A stretch of DNA of 64,000 nucleotides, from positions 72,297-136,296 of the forward strand of contig JAXHOJ010000042.1 in assembly GCA_034519525.1 (NCBI GenBank), written 5' to 3'. The translations under genes were made by a program, and so were the position numbers. This document shows, in pieces, positions 46,366-54,697 of the stretch (position 1 is the first letter of the stretch; each line of letters starts with the position of its first letter). The notes under the pieces were generated by a model. That model was given only the letters and a program-made list of their open reading frames with translations. It made no database searches and was not told the origin of the DNA. The DNA is from Gemmobacter sp034519525 (lineage in GTDB: Bacteria > Pseudomonadota > Alphaproteobacteria > Rhodobacterales > Rhodobacteraceae).

Positions 46366-47124
46366 TGGCAGGTCTCGCGTTTCATGTCGAGGGTGGCAGT
46401 CCAGTCGAAATTGCGGATCATCCAATCCGCAATCAGATTGACCGAATTGGTGGCAATCAGCAGGCCAAAGACGATCAGCATCACCCCCATCACCTTTTCC
46501 ACATGGCCCATCAGGGCCCGGTGCCGTGCCACCCAGCCCAGGAACGGCCCGGCAAACAGCGCGGCCACCACAAAGGGCAGCGTCATGGCCAGACCATAGA
46601 CCAGCAGCAGCAGTCCCCTCCACGCCAGATGTCGCCCATGCCGCTGGCCACCATCAAAATCGCCGCCAGCGCCGGGCCGACGCAGGGCGTCCAGCCAAAG
46701 CCGAAGGCCAGGCCCATGACATAGGCCCCCGCCAGCGTGGTGGGCCGGGTATCCGATTGCACCCGCGCCTCGCGGTAGAACAGGCCGATCTTCAGCACGC
46801 CCAGAAAATGCAGCCCGAACAGGATCAGGATCGCCGCCGCCACCCAGGACAGTGTTTCCTTCCACACAAGAAAGGTGCGGCCAAGCGCCGTGGCCCCCAG
46901 CCCTAGCAGGATGAAGATTGTGGTGACACCAAGCGCAAAGGCCACGGCGCGCAGCACCAGGCGCCGCTGCGCACCGGGGGCAGGCACTGTCCCCACCGCG
47001 CAGTTCCGCGCACCGACAGCCCGGCCATATAGGACAGATAAAACGGCACCATTGGCAGGATGCAGGGCGACAGGAATGACAGCAGCCCGGCCAGCACCGC
47101 GCCGCCGAATGTGATCTCCAGCAT
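46362..47124 (-). CDS. soxV: SoxV, CcdA/DsbD-like membrane thiol-disulfide carrier (frameshifted)
   Basis: About 254 residues and six helices. The CcdA motifs are FLSPCILPMVPFYLSYMAGL in helix 1 and GFGWTPCVGPALAAIL in helix 4, each with the redox cysteine followed by a nearby proline. Other parts are VTTIFILLGLGATALG, AAILILFGLHFLGV and KVMGVMLIVFGLL. Shifts lie near 46985 and 46620. The start at 47124 has GGGGAGGAGG. It carries reducing equivalents from the cytoplasm to SoxW. Divergent from soxS; the palindrome at 47169-47184 lies in its promoter. Confidence 0.88.
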
Positions 47125-47168
47125 CGCCTCCTCCCCGAAGCGCTGCCTTGCCGATTTGGCAAAGTTAC

Positions 47169-47184
47169 ATTAGCATATGTTAAT
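47169..47184. promoter_or_regulatory. Palindrome in the soxS-soxV intergenic region, probable SoxR operator
   Basis: ATTAGCAT-ATGTTAAT is an inverted repeat with 7 of 8 matching positions. Read on the minus strand, it overlaps a candidate -10 (TATGCT) placed 16 bases after TTGACT, so a bound repressor would block soxV transcription. The two copies of ATATCAG further right (47191-47197, 47213-47219) may belong to the same region. Confidence 0.55.
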
Positions 47185-47229
47185 CCTTATATCAGTCAAT
47201 CCCAGATCAGCCCATATCAGATTGTCACC

Positions 47230-47598
47230 ATGGCCCGCATCCTCGCCCCCATCCTGCTGTTTCTGGCTTCGGCCATCACAGGCCCCGCCATGGCCGCAGA
47301 TCTGCAACTGCTGATGTTCGAACAGCCGGGCTGCATCTATTGCGCGCGCTGGAACGCGGAAATCGCACCCGAATACCCCAAGACCGCCGAAGGCCAGGCC
47401 GCCCCGCTGCGGCGGCTGCAGCTGCGCGATCCGCTGCCCGCTGATGTCACCCTCGTGTCGCCGCCGGTCTTCACCCCGACCTTTGTCCTGACCGAGGGCG
47501 GGGCAGAACTTGCGCGGATCGAAGGCTATCCCGGCGAAGATTTCTTCTGGCCGCTTCTGGGCCAGATGCTGGCCCGCGCCGAACCGGCGCCGAACTGA
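47230..47598 (+). CDS. soxS: SoxS, periplasmic thioredoxin-like protein
   Basis: A 122-residue protein with a signal peptide (ILAPILLFLASAITGPAMAA) and the active site EQPGCIYCARWNAE. The thioredoxin cis-proline region is FTPTFVLTEGG. In Paracoccus, SoxS reduces or activates the SoxY cysteine and is needed for full expression or activity of the system. It is encoded divergently from soxVW and upstream of soxR, as in other Rhodobacterales. Frame intact. Confidence 0.9.
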   Translation: MARILAPILLFLASAITGPAMAADLQLLMFEQPGCIYCARWNAEIAPEYPKTAEGQAAPLRRLQLRDPLPADVTLVSPPVFTPTFVLTEGGAELARIEGYPGEDFFWPLLGQMLARAEPAPN

Positions 47599-47715
47599 CG
47601 CGCCGGAACCGCAATCGGCCCGAAATCTTGCGGTTTTGCGCGGTTTTGGTTGCGGCAGGGCCAGTGGTGCGACAAGAAGGGCCCACTGCAGACAGGGTCT
47701 TTTGCATTGGGCGAA

Positions 47716-48052
47716 ATGGACATTGCCCGAAAAAGCTGATGACAGGGCCGCCCTTGATCTGGTCGGGCTGGTTGGTCAGGCGAATGAGGCGGCGAATTTC
47801 CTCAAGGCGCTTGGCCATGACGGACGGCTGACCATCCTGTGTCATCTGCAGTCCGGCCCCAAAAGCGTGACCGAGCTTGAAAATCTTCTGTCATCGCGTC
47901 AGGCTGTGGTCAGCCAGCAACTTGCCCGCCTGCGACTGGAGGGGCTTGTCAGCGCGCGACGCGAAGGACAGGCGATCTATTACTCGCTTCTCGATCCCAA
48001 GGTCGAAGCAACGATCACGCTGCTGGCCAGACTGTTCGGCAAACCGGCCTGA
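47716..48052 (+). CDS. soxR: SoxR, ArsR-family repressor of the sox genes (frameshift at A-run)
   Basis: About 111 residues. The ATG at 47716 reads MDIARK and then runs into a stop; removal of one A from the five-A run at 47730-47734 joins it to ADDRAALDLVGLVGQ and the rest. A TTG at 47722 is in frame without correction and is the alternative start. The winged helix is ALGHDGRLTILCHL, SVTELENLLSSRQAVVSQQLARL and REGQAIYYSL. One cysteine is present (in ILCHL). The second cysteine found near the C-terminus of persulfide-sensing relatives (SqrR/BigR) appears to be a glycine here (ARLFGKPA). Expected to repress sox genes until sulfane sulfur is present. Confidence 0.85.
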
Positions 48053-48123
48053 GACCGGCGCCGGTTCTGCGTCTTCGCCACGCCCGCATCCGGGCGCCAG
48101 GGCGACAAACGGGAGGAAAGAGG

Positions 48124-49166
48124 ATGGAAACGCTGCCATTTGGCGCCCTTGCCGCCTTCGTGGGTCTGGCAGGCGGCATCGTGCTGGGGCTTGCGGCCCG
48201 TCTGGGCGAGTTCTGCACCCTCGGCGCGCTGGAAACCGCAATCTATGGCAAGGATCAGACCCGGCTGCGGATCTGGGGCATCGTGCTGGCGGTGGCGGTT
48301 CTGGGCACCCAGTTCGGCGCCCTGGCCGGGCTGATTGATCTGGGGGGCAGCGCCTATCACAGCATCGCCTGGAATCCTCTGGCCTCGGTCTTTGGCGGGC
48401 TGGTGTTCGGCTATGGCATGGCACTGGCGGGGAACTGCGGCTTTGGCGCCTTGGTGCGCTTTGGCGGCGGCGATCTGCGCGCGATGGTCATTGTCGTGGT
48501 CATGGGGATTGCGGGCTTCGTCGCCCTGTCCGGCCCGCTGGCGCCGCTGCGGGTGGCGCTGTTTCCACAGCCCGATGCCACCGGGCCACAGGGCATCGTG
48601 CATGATCTTGGGCTGATCGGGATTCCCGCAACCGTCACCATCACCGCCATCGGGCTGGCCTGCCTGATCTGGGGCCTGTCCCATGCGCCCCTGCGGCGCA
48701 ATCCCCGCATGATGGGGTGGGCTGTCGCGGCGGGGCTGTCGGTGGTCTGGTGTTTTGCGGGCACCTCCTGGCTGTCCGATGCAAGCCTGGGCGCCGTTGC
48801 TGTCGAGGGGCCTTCGTTCACCGCCCCGGTCGGCCGCACGCTGATCTTTCTGATGACGGCCACGGCCGGCGGCATCACCTTTTCCGTCGGTTCGGTCGTG
48901 GGGGTGATGGCCGGTGCGCTGATCGGGTCGATGATCCGGGGCCTGTTCCGCTGGGAGGCCTGCGAAGACCCGCGCGAGCTGGGGCGCCAGGTCGGTGGCG
49001 CCGTTCTCATGGGCATTGGCGGCGTGGTCGCCATGGGGATTCAGTGGGCCAGGGTGTGACGGGCTTTGCCGCGCTCGCCTGGTCCGGCCCGGTGACGCTG
49101 GTGGCCATCGGGCTGGGCGCCTGGATCGGGCTGCGCCAGCTGATCGGGGGCTTTCAGCCGGAATGA
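48124..49166 (+). CDS. soxT: SoxT, YeeE/YedE-family membrane transporter (frameshift near the 3' end)
   Basis: About 347 residues with about ten helices and conserved Cys motifs: RLGEFCTLGAL, MALAGNCGFGALVRFGGG, ATAGGITFSVGSVVG and the last region VLMGIGGVVAMG continuing after a shift near 49035 as SVGQGVTGFAAL. It follows soxSR as in soxSRT loci of other alphaproteobacteria. Related YeeE proteins import thiosulfate; SoxT probably moves a sulfur compound that SoxR senses, or thiosulfate for assimilation. GAGGAAAGAGG precedes the ATG. Convergent with cydC, seven bases apart. Confidence 0.85.
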
Positions 49167-49173
49167 CCGCCTG

Positions 49174-50844
49174 CTAACCCTGCAGCGGCACGACGCGATC
49201 CGCAAACCCCGCCTCCGCCGCCCGATGCGAGGCCATCAGAATCGCCGCATCGGGCAGCATGCGGCGGATGCCCTGCAACACAAGCGCCGCCGTCGCCTCA
49301 TCCAGCCCTTCGGTCGGCTCGTCCAGCAACAGCAGCTGCGGCCTGCGCAGCAGCGCGCGGGCCAGCGCCAGCCGCCGCCCTTCGCCACCGGAAAGCCCCT
49401 CGCCGCGCGGCCCGATCTGCAGCGCCAGCCCACCCCGCCCCGCGATCACCGGCGCCAGACAGACAGCCTCCAGCACCGCCATCATCTCCGCCTCTGTCGC
49501 GTCAGGCTTGGCCAGCCGCAGCGCCTCGGCCACGCTGCCCGCCATCAGGGCATGGCGCTGCGACACCAGGGTAACAGACTGGCGCAGCGCGGTTTCCGGC
49601 CAGTCCTGCACCGGGCGGCCCAGAACGAGGATCTGCCCCGCCGCCACCGGATGCAATCCGGCAATCGCCAGCAACAGCGTCGATTTGCCTGATCCGCTCG
49701 GGCGCCGGCTTCGGGGGGAGCCACGGTTGTCAGCCGGGGCGCCAAACCTGCTGATCAAACCCGCGCAGAACCCGGCCGATGGGTGCCCGGGCGCAGCAGT
49801 GTCAGATCCCGCAGCTGCGTGTCCCGGAACTCCACGACCACAACAGGCGTGGGCATGGCCAATGGCGCACCCCCCTGAAGATCGCGCTGCACCCGCCGCG
49901 CAGCTTCGGCCATGCGCCCCAGATCGGCCACCGCCCGCCGCAGCGGATGCAGCGTTTCCCCCAGTGCGAGCGCCGCAAACACCGCAAGCGCCGCAAATGC
50001 GGGCGCCAGATCGCCCGCCTGAACTCGTCAGCAGCGCCCAGATGCAGGGCAACTCCGCCACCACAAGCACCATCAGGGCCGAAACCGCCGCCCCTGCCCG
50101 CCGCTCGATCCGGTCCAGCCTGTGCCGGTCTGCCACCCGGCGCCGCTCGGCCTCCTGTACCAGCGCGGCCTGCGCCGCCAACCGGCCATGGGTCGCCAGA
50201 TCGCGCCGGGCGCGGATCAGATCCACCAGTCGGCTGCGGCAGGCCTGTGCCGCCTGTTCGGCCCGGCGCGACAGCGGCACCGCCCGGCGCGCCGCCAGTG
50301 CCAGGATCACCGCCGCCCCTGCCAGACAGGCCAACAGAACCCAAAGGGCGATCTTCAGCCCCACAAACACCCAAAGCCCCGCAAAAACAATGCCCTGCGC
50401 CAGCATCCCCGACAGCAGCGGCAGGATCAGCCGCAGCGACACACCATCCAGCGCATCTACATCGGCGGTCAGCCGGTTCAGCGCCTGTGCCCCGCGCAAG
50501 CGCACCATCCGGCCATAGGGGGCCACCAACTGCGCCGCCAGCAGCCGCAGGCGCAGGGTTTCCAGCGCAAGCAGGGTGGCATCATGGGTCAGCAACCGCT
50601 CGCCATAGCGGGCGGCGGCCCGGCTCAGCGCCAGCAGCCGCACCATGGCCGAAGGCCGGAACACATCGAACACCGCCCCCATCCCGGCCAATCCCGCGGC
50701 GGCGGCAGCCGTGATGAACCAGCCCGAAAGGCCCAGCAAACCCACCCCCATCAGCAGCACCGCCAGCCCCAGCAAGGCCCCGCGCAGCAGCGCCCGCCGC
50801 TGATCGCGCAGCACCAACCCGAAGATGCTCCAAAGCGCCCTCAT
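49174..50844 (-). CDS. cydC: CydC, thiol-reductant ABC exporter subunit (frameshifted in the middle)
   Basis: About 557 residues: an N-terminal six-helix membrane domain (LLGLAVLLMGVGLLGLSGWFIT, VFRPSAMVRLLALSRAAARYGERLLTHDA in part) and a C-terminal ATPase with Walker A SGSGKSTLLLAI, signature LSGGEGRRLALARAL and Walker B LLLLDEPTEGLD. Between 50030 and 49700 the frame shifts about three times; the piece ALGETLHPLRRAVADLGRM bridges it. CydDC exports glutathione/cysteine to the periplasm and is needed for cytochrome bd and c maturation, which fits the many c-type cytochromes of the Sox system. Overlaps cydD (ATGA). Confidence 0.88.
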   Translation of the reverse strand: MRALWSIFGLVLRDQRRALLRGALLGLAVLLMGVGLLGLSGWFITAAAAAGLAGMGAVFDVFRPSAMVRLLALSRAAARYGERLLTHDATLLALETLRLRLLAAQLVAPYGRMVRLRGAQALNRLTADVDALDGVSLRLILPLLSGMLAQGIVFAGLWVFVGLKIALWVLLACLAGAAVILALAARRAVPLSRRAEQAAQACRSRLVDLIRARRDLATHGRLAAQAALVQEAERRRVADRHRLDRIERRAGAAVSALMVLVVAELPCIWALLTSSGGRSGARICGACGVCGARTGGNAASAAAGGGRSGAHGRSCAAGAARSSGGCAIGHAHACCGRGVPGHAAAGSDTAAPGHPSAGFCAGLISRFGAPADNRGSPRSRRPSGSGKSTLLLAIAGLHPVAAGQILVLGRPVQDWPETALRQSVTLVSQRHALMAGSVAEALRLAKPDATEAEMMAVLEAVCLAPVIAGRGGLALQIGPRGEGLSGGEGRRLALARALLRRPQLLLLDEPTEGLDEATAALVLQGIRRMLPDAAILMASHRAAEAGFADRVVPLQG

Positions 50845-52488
50845 GCCGCAGCCTCCAGCCGGATGATCCGGCCCATACGCGCCGCCAGCGCCATGTCATG
50901 CGTTGCCACAACCAGCGTCGCCCCCCGCGCAGCCTGCGCCAGCAGGCCCTCGGTCACAATTTCGGCGGTGGCGGCATCCAGATCGGCGGTCGGCTCATCC
51001 GCCAGTATCACATCCGGCGCACCATGAATGGCCCGCGCCAACGTCAGCCGCCGTGCCTCGCCCCCCGACAGGCCACCCCCGGTTTCACCCAGCCGGGTGT
51101 TCAATCCATCGGGCAGCGCCTGCACCACATCCTGAACCGCCGCCGCACGCAGGGCAGGCGCCAGATCACCCGCCCGCCCCATGGCCAGATTGCTGCGCAG
51201 GCTTGCATTGAGGAAATGCGGCGCCTGCGGCATCCACCCGATCCGCGCACGCCAGCCATCGGCCGTTGCATCATCCAGCGGCAGGCCCGCCACCAGAACC
51301 TGCGATGCCGACACCGGCAGAAGCCCGGCCATCAGCCGCAGCACCGTGGTCTTGCCCGCCCCCGAAGGCCCCACCAGCGCAACAGACTCGCCCGCGGCAA
51401 TGTCGATCAGCGGCAACACCCGGCCATCAGGCATCGTCACCCCCGAAAGGCGGATCGTCGCAGGCCCGGCCAGGGGTTCTGACCACGCGCCCTGCCCCGG
51501 CAGATCCGGGGTTTCCGCCGCCTGCCACTGCGCCAGATCGGCCGCCACAGCCAGGGCCGCCGCCCGGTCATGCCAGGCCGCCGCCAGATCGCGCAGGGGC
51601 TGATAGAACTCGGGCGCCAGCAACAGCAGAAACATTCCCGCCGTCGCCGATAACGGCACGCCCCATGCCCCGAACTGCACCGCATCCAGCAAGGAAAAGC
51701 CCACATAAACCGCAACCATGGCCACACCGATGGCCGCAAACAGCTCCAGCACGGTGGAAGACAGGAACGCGATGCGCAGCACCGCCATGGTGCGCTGCCG
51801 CAGATCCCGCGCCTGCGCCGCAAACCCCTCCATCACAGGTTCCGCCGCGCCCAACAGCCGAATATCCGCCAGCGCCGCCAGCCGTTCGATCAGCAGATCG
51901 TTCAGGCTGCCGATCTCGGCCATCTGCCGGGCACTGGCATCCTTTGCCGCCATGCCCACCAGCGCCATGAAAACCGGGATCAGCGGCCCCGAGACCAGAA
52001 GCACCAGCCCCACCGCCCAGGAATACCAGAACGCCAGCGCAAGAATGACAAGCGGCACCATCGCCACCCGCGCCCGCGCCGGGGCATAGCGGGTGACATA
52101 GGGCTGCAGCAGATCCAGCTTTTCCACCGCAAGTGCCGCCACCGCCCCTGCCCCGCCAAAGGCGGTATCTTCGGCCCGGCGGCTTTCCCGCAGGATGATC
52201 TGGCGACGGTTTTCTGCCAGTATCGCCTCTGCTGCAAGCTGCGCCTGCCGGTCAGCCAGAAGTCCCAGCCCGGCCCGGATCAGACCCAAAGCCGCAAACA
52301 TCCCTGCCGATTGCCAGGCCACAACGGCCCGCCCCTCCACCAGCCCCCCCAAGGCATGGGCGATCACCGCCGCCTGCGCAGGCCGGATCAGCGCGGCCAG
52401 CGCCGAAATCCACGCGGCACGCCGCAGCCTGTTTCACCGGCTGCAACAGCCGGTCCAATGCTGCGGCCTCTGCCTGCTTCACCGCCAT
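50841..52488 (-). CDS. cydD: CydD, thiol-reductant ABC exporter subunit (frameshift near the 5' end)
   Basis: About 549 residues. The start MAVKQAEAAALDRLLQP at 52488 is in a different frame from the body; a shift near 52430 joins them. The membrane domain includes GLIRAGLGLLADRQAQLAAE, FGGAGAVAALAVEKLDLLQPY and LLLLAPEFYQPLRDLAAAW. The ATPase has Walker A VGPSGAGKTTVLR, signature LSGGEARRLTLARAI and Walker B VILADEPTADLD. Heterodimer with CydC. A possible FNR-type box lies 59 bases upstream of the start. Confidence 0.88.
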
Positions 52489-52546
52489 ACCCTGCCCCAA
52501 AGCTGTATTCCAGATGCCGGATATAACCGCTTTCACGCGGCGCGAC

Positions 52547-52560
52547 CTGATCCAGATCAG
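52547..52560. promoter_or_regulatory. FNR/FnrL-like box upstream of cydD
   Basis: CTGAT-CCAG-ATCAG is a perfect inverted repeat matching the FNR-family consensus TTGAT-N4-ATCAA except for the outer base on each side, which is symmetrically changed. It is centred about 65 bases before the cydD start, a usual place for activation under low oxygen. No other candidate site was seen in this gap. Confidence 0.5.
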
Positions 52561-52657
52561 ATCGCGACAAAATGCAGCAACGGGCGGGATCGGGTTGTCC
52601 TGCGTAAACCTCTTGCCCCACAGATGATCGCCCGCCCGGCAATCAACCCCATCTCAA

Positions 52658-52688
52658 CCAAAATACCGGGCAAGACAGGCTTGCCCGG
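52658..52688 (-). terminator. Rho-independent terminator of the sugar ABC operon
   Basis: A perfect 9-base-pair stem (52666-52674 with 52680-52688) and five-base loop. On the minus strand it is followed by TATTTTGG. It lies about 37 bases after the binding-protein stop at 52725 and ends the operon that begins at 58380. Confidence 0.75.
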
Positions 52689-52724
52689 CACAAGGTGGCT
52701 GCGCCCGAAACGGGCGGCAGCGGA

Positions 52725-53684
52725 TCAGAACGGGCTATCGGGGAAATAGAACCGTTCCGCATTTTCTTGTGTCACAAGGGTAGAGCCGATGATGAACCGG
52801 CCATAAACCGGCGTATCCGACACAAAGCGCAGCGCCGTCATCTCGATCGCGGCCGAAATCTGGGCAGGCGGATAGGTCACGTTCACCGGGATCTGCTTGT
52901 CGCCATCCATGATCCGCTTGATGATTTCCTTCATGCCGGCACCGCCGACGATCCACATCTCATCCTCGCGGCCGGCCTGGGCAATGGCTTCCATCACCCC
53001 CAGCGCCATATCGTCATCTGCCGCCCAGACCGCGTCGATCTTGGGGTGTTTCGACAGGAAATCCTGCATCACGGTAAAGGCATCATCGCGGTTCCAGTTG
53101 CCATGCTGCATGTCGACGATCTCGATCCCCGACCCCTCGATGGCTTTCTGGAACGAGTCGACCCGTTCGTTATCCAGCGTGGTGGGGATGCCGCGCAGCA
53201 CAACGATCTTGGCGCCCGACGGCAGATTGGCCTTGAAATATTCACCAGCCACCTGCCCGAAAGCGGTATTGTCACCCGCCACATACAGATCCTCGATCCC
53301 CGGCTGCGACAGGCCGCGATCCACCACCGTCACCCATTTGCCCGCATCCTTCACCGCCTTCACCGGCCCGGTGAGCGGTTCGGATTCGAAGGGCAGCACC
53401 ACCAGACCGTCGATGTTGCGCGTGGCCAGCATATCCTCCAGATCATCCACCTGCTTGCCCGGCTCGCCCGCCGTGGCCAGCACGAAATCCAGCTGCGGAT
53501 AGGTGGCCTCAAGCCGCTCGATGGTCTGCTGGGCGTGCCAGTTCAGCCCACCCATGAAGCCATGCGTGGCCGAGGGGATCGACACGCCGATCACGAATGT
53601 CTTGTCCTGCGCCACGGCCCCGGTGGCCAGGCTGACCCCAAGGGCCAGTGCGGCGGTTGCGCCAAAGAAATCTCTGCGTTTCAT
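52725..53684 (-). CDS. Sugar/polyol ABC transporter substrate-binding protein (RbsB-like)
   Basis: A 319-residue periplasmic binding protein of family PBP type I (ribose/inositol/xylose group). The Tat-like leader is KRRDFFGATAALALGVSLA with cleavage after AVAQ. Core motifs are VIGVSIPSATHGFMGGLNWH, DDLEDMLATRNIDGLVVLPF, VDRGLSQPG, YVAGDNTAFGQVAGEYF and AVWAADDDMALGVMEAI. GGGAGGAAG precedes the ATG at 53684. It is the last gene of the operon after the dehydrogenase, isomerase, ATPase and permease genes. The ligand could be a hexose or an inositol-type polyol. Confidence 0.88.
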   Translation of the reverse strand: MKRRDFFGATAALALGVSLATGAVAQDKTFVIGVSIPSATHGFMGGLNWHAQQTIERLEATYPQLDFVLATAGEPGKQVDDLEDMLATRNIDGLVVLPFESEPLTGPVKAVKDAGKWVTVVDRGLSQPGIEDLYVAGDNTAFGQVAGEYFKANLPSGAKIVVLRGIPTTLDNERVDSFQKAIEGSGIEIVDMQHGNWNRDDAFTVMQDFLSKHPKIDAVWAADDDMALGVMEAIAQAGREDEMWIVGGAGMKEIIKRIMDGDKQIPVNVTYPPAQISAAIEMTALRFVSDTPVYGRFIIGSTLVTQENAERFYFPDSPF

Positions 53685-53725
53685 GGTCTTCCTCCCTTTG
53701 CGCCGCCCTCCCCGGCGGCGGATGG

Positions 53726-54697
53726 TTACCGCCCTTCGGCGGATGACTTCCCGCGTTGCAGCACAACGGCGAGCACGATGATGACGCCCTGGATCGCGCC
53801 GTTCAGATAGGGCGATACGAGGTCGGCAAGGTTCAGGATATTGTCGATCAGGCTGAGGATCAGCACGCCCACCACCGTGCCCCAGACCCGGCCATAGCCG
53901 CCCTTCAGCGCGGTGCCCCCGATGATGACGGCGGCAATCGCCTCCAGCTCCCACAGCAGGCCGGTGGACCCCGAGGCCGAGCCAAGGCGCGGCACATAAA
54001 GGATGGTGGCCAGCCCCACCAGCAGACCAAGCGCAACATAGGTCCACAGCTGCATCCGCTCGACCTTGACGGCCGAATAGCGCGCCACCTTGTCATTCGA
54101 CCCGATCGCCTCGCAATACCGCCCGAACCGGGTGTGGCGCATGGCGATTTCGCCCGCCACAGCGACCACCGCAAAGACGATGATCGGCCAGGCGATGCCG
54201 AAGATGCCGCCGTAATAGACCGGGCGATAGAACTGCCGCGCCTCGAAATCGAGGCTGAGCGTGCCCCCATCGGCAATCCAGGTCACCAGGCTGCGGAAAA
54301 TGCCCATGGTGCCCAGCGTCACGATGAAAGGCTCGATCCCCGCGCGCGTAATCAGCAGGCCATTGCCAAGACCCGCCAGCAAACCCACCAGCAAGGCCAC
54401 CGCCATGCCCGCCAGCACCAGCGGAATACCGATGCCCAGCGTGGGCAGCATGGCGTTCATCGCCATGATCATCATCCCGGCGATGAAGGCGGCCATCGAC
54501 CCCACCGAAAGATCCAGCCCGCCCGAGGTGATGACGAAAGTCATGCCCACGGCGATCATGCCGATAAAGGCGGATCGGGCCAGAACATTGGTGATATTGC
54601 CCGCCGACAGGAAGTTGTCGTTCAGAAACGCCCCCAGAACGATCAGCAGCACAAGGGCCGCCAGCGGCCCGGTGGTGGACAGCGAAAGCTTAGGCAT
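53726..54697 (-). CDS. Sugar ABC transporter permease (RbsC-like)
   Basis: About 323 residues with eight to ten helices of the BPD_transp_2 family. Characteristic loops are NITNVLARSAFIGMIAVGMTFVITSGGLDLSVGS (key SGGIDLSVG-type), NGLLITRAGIEPFIVTLGTM, FGRYCEAIGSNDKVARYSAV and IGGTALKGGYGRVWGTVVG. Start at ATG 54697, overlapping the ATPase gene by eight bases; an ATG at 54715 is possible. Confidence 0.87.
   Translation of the reverse strand: MPKLSLSTTGPLAALVLLIVLGAFLNDNFLSAGNITNVLARSAFIGMIAVGMTFVITSGGLDLSVGSMAAFIAGMMIMAMNAMLPTLGIGIPLVLAGMAVALLVGLLAGLGNGLLITRAGIEPFIVTLGTMGIFRSLVTWIADGGTLSLDFEARQFYRPVYYGGIFGIAWPIIVFAVVAVAGEIAMRHTRFGRYCEAIGSNDKVARYSAVKVERMQLWTYVALGLLVGLATILYVPRLGSASGSTGLLWELEAIAAVIIGGTALKGGYGRVWGTVVGVLILSLIDNILNLADLVSPYLNGAIQGVIIVLAVVLQRGKSSAEGR

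Noticed and set aside
47700..47740. Programmed frameshifting to explain the soxR start and other breaks
   Set aside because: No common slippery heptamer plus structure is present, the shifts lie at many different contexts, and some genes need three to six of them. Sequence error is simpler.
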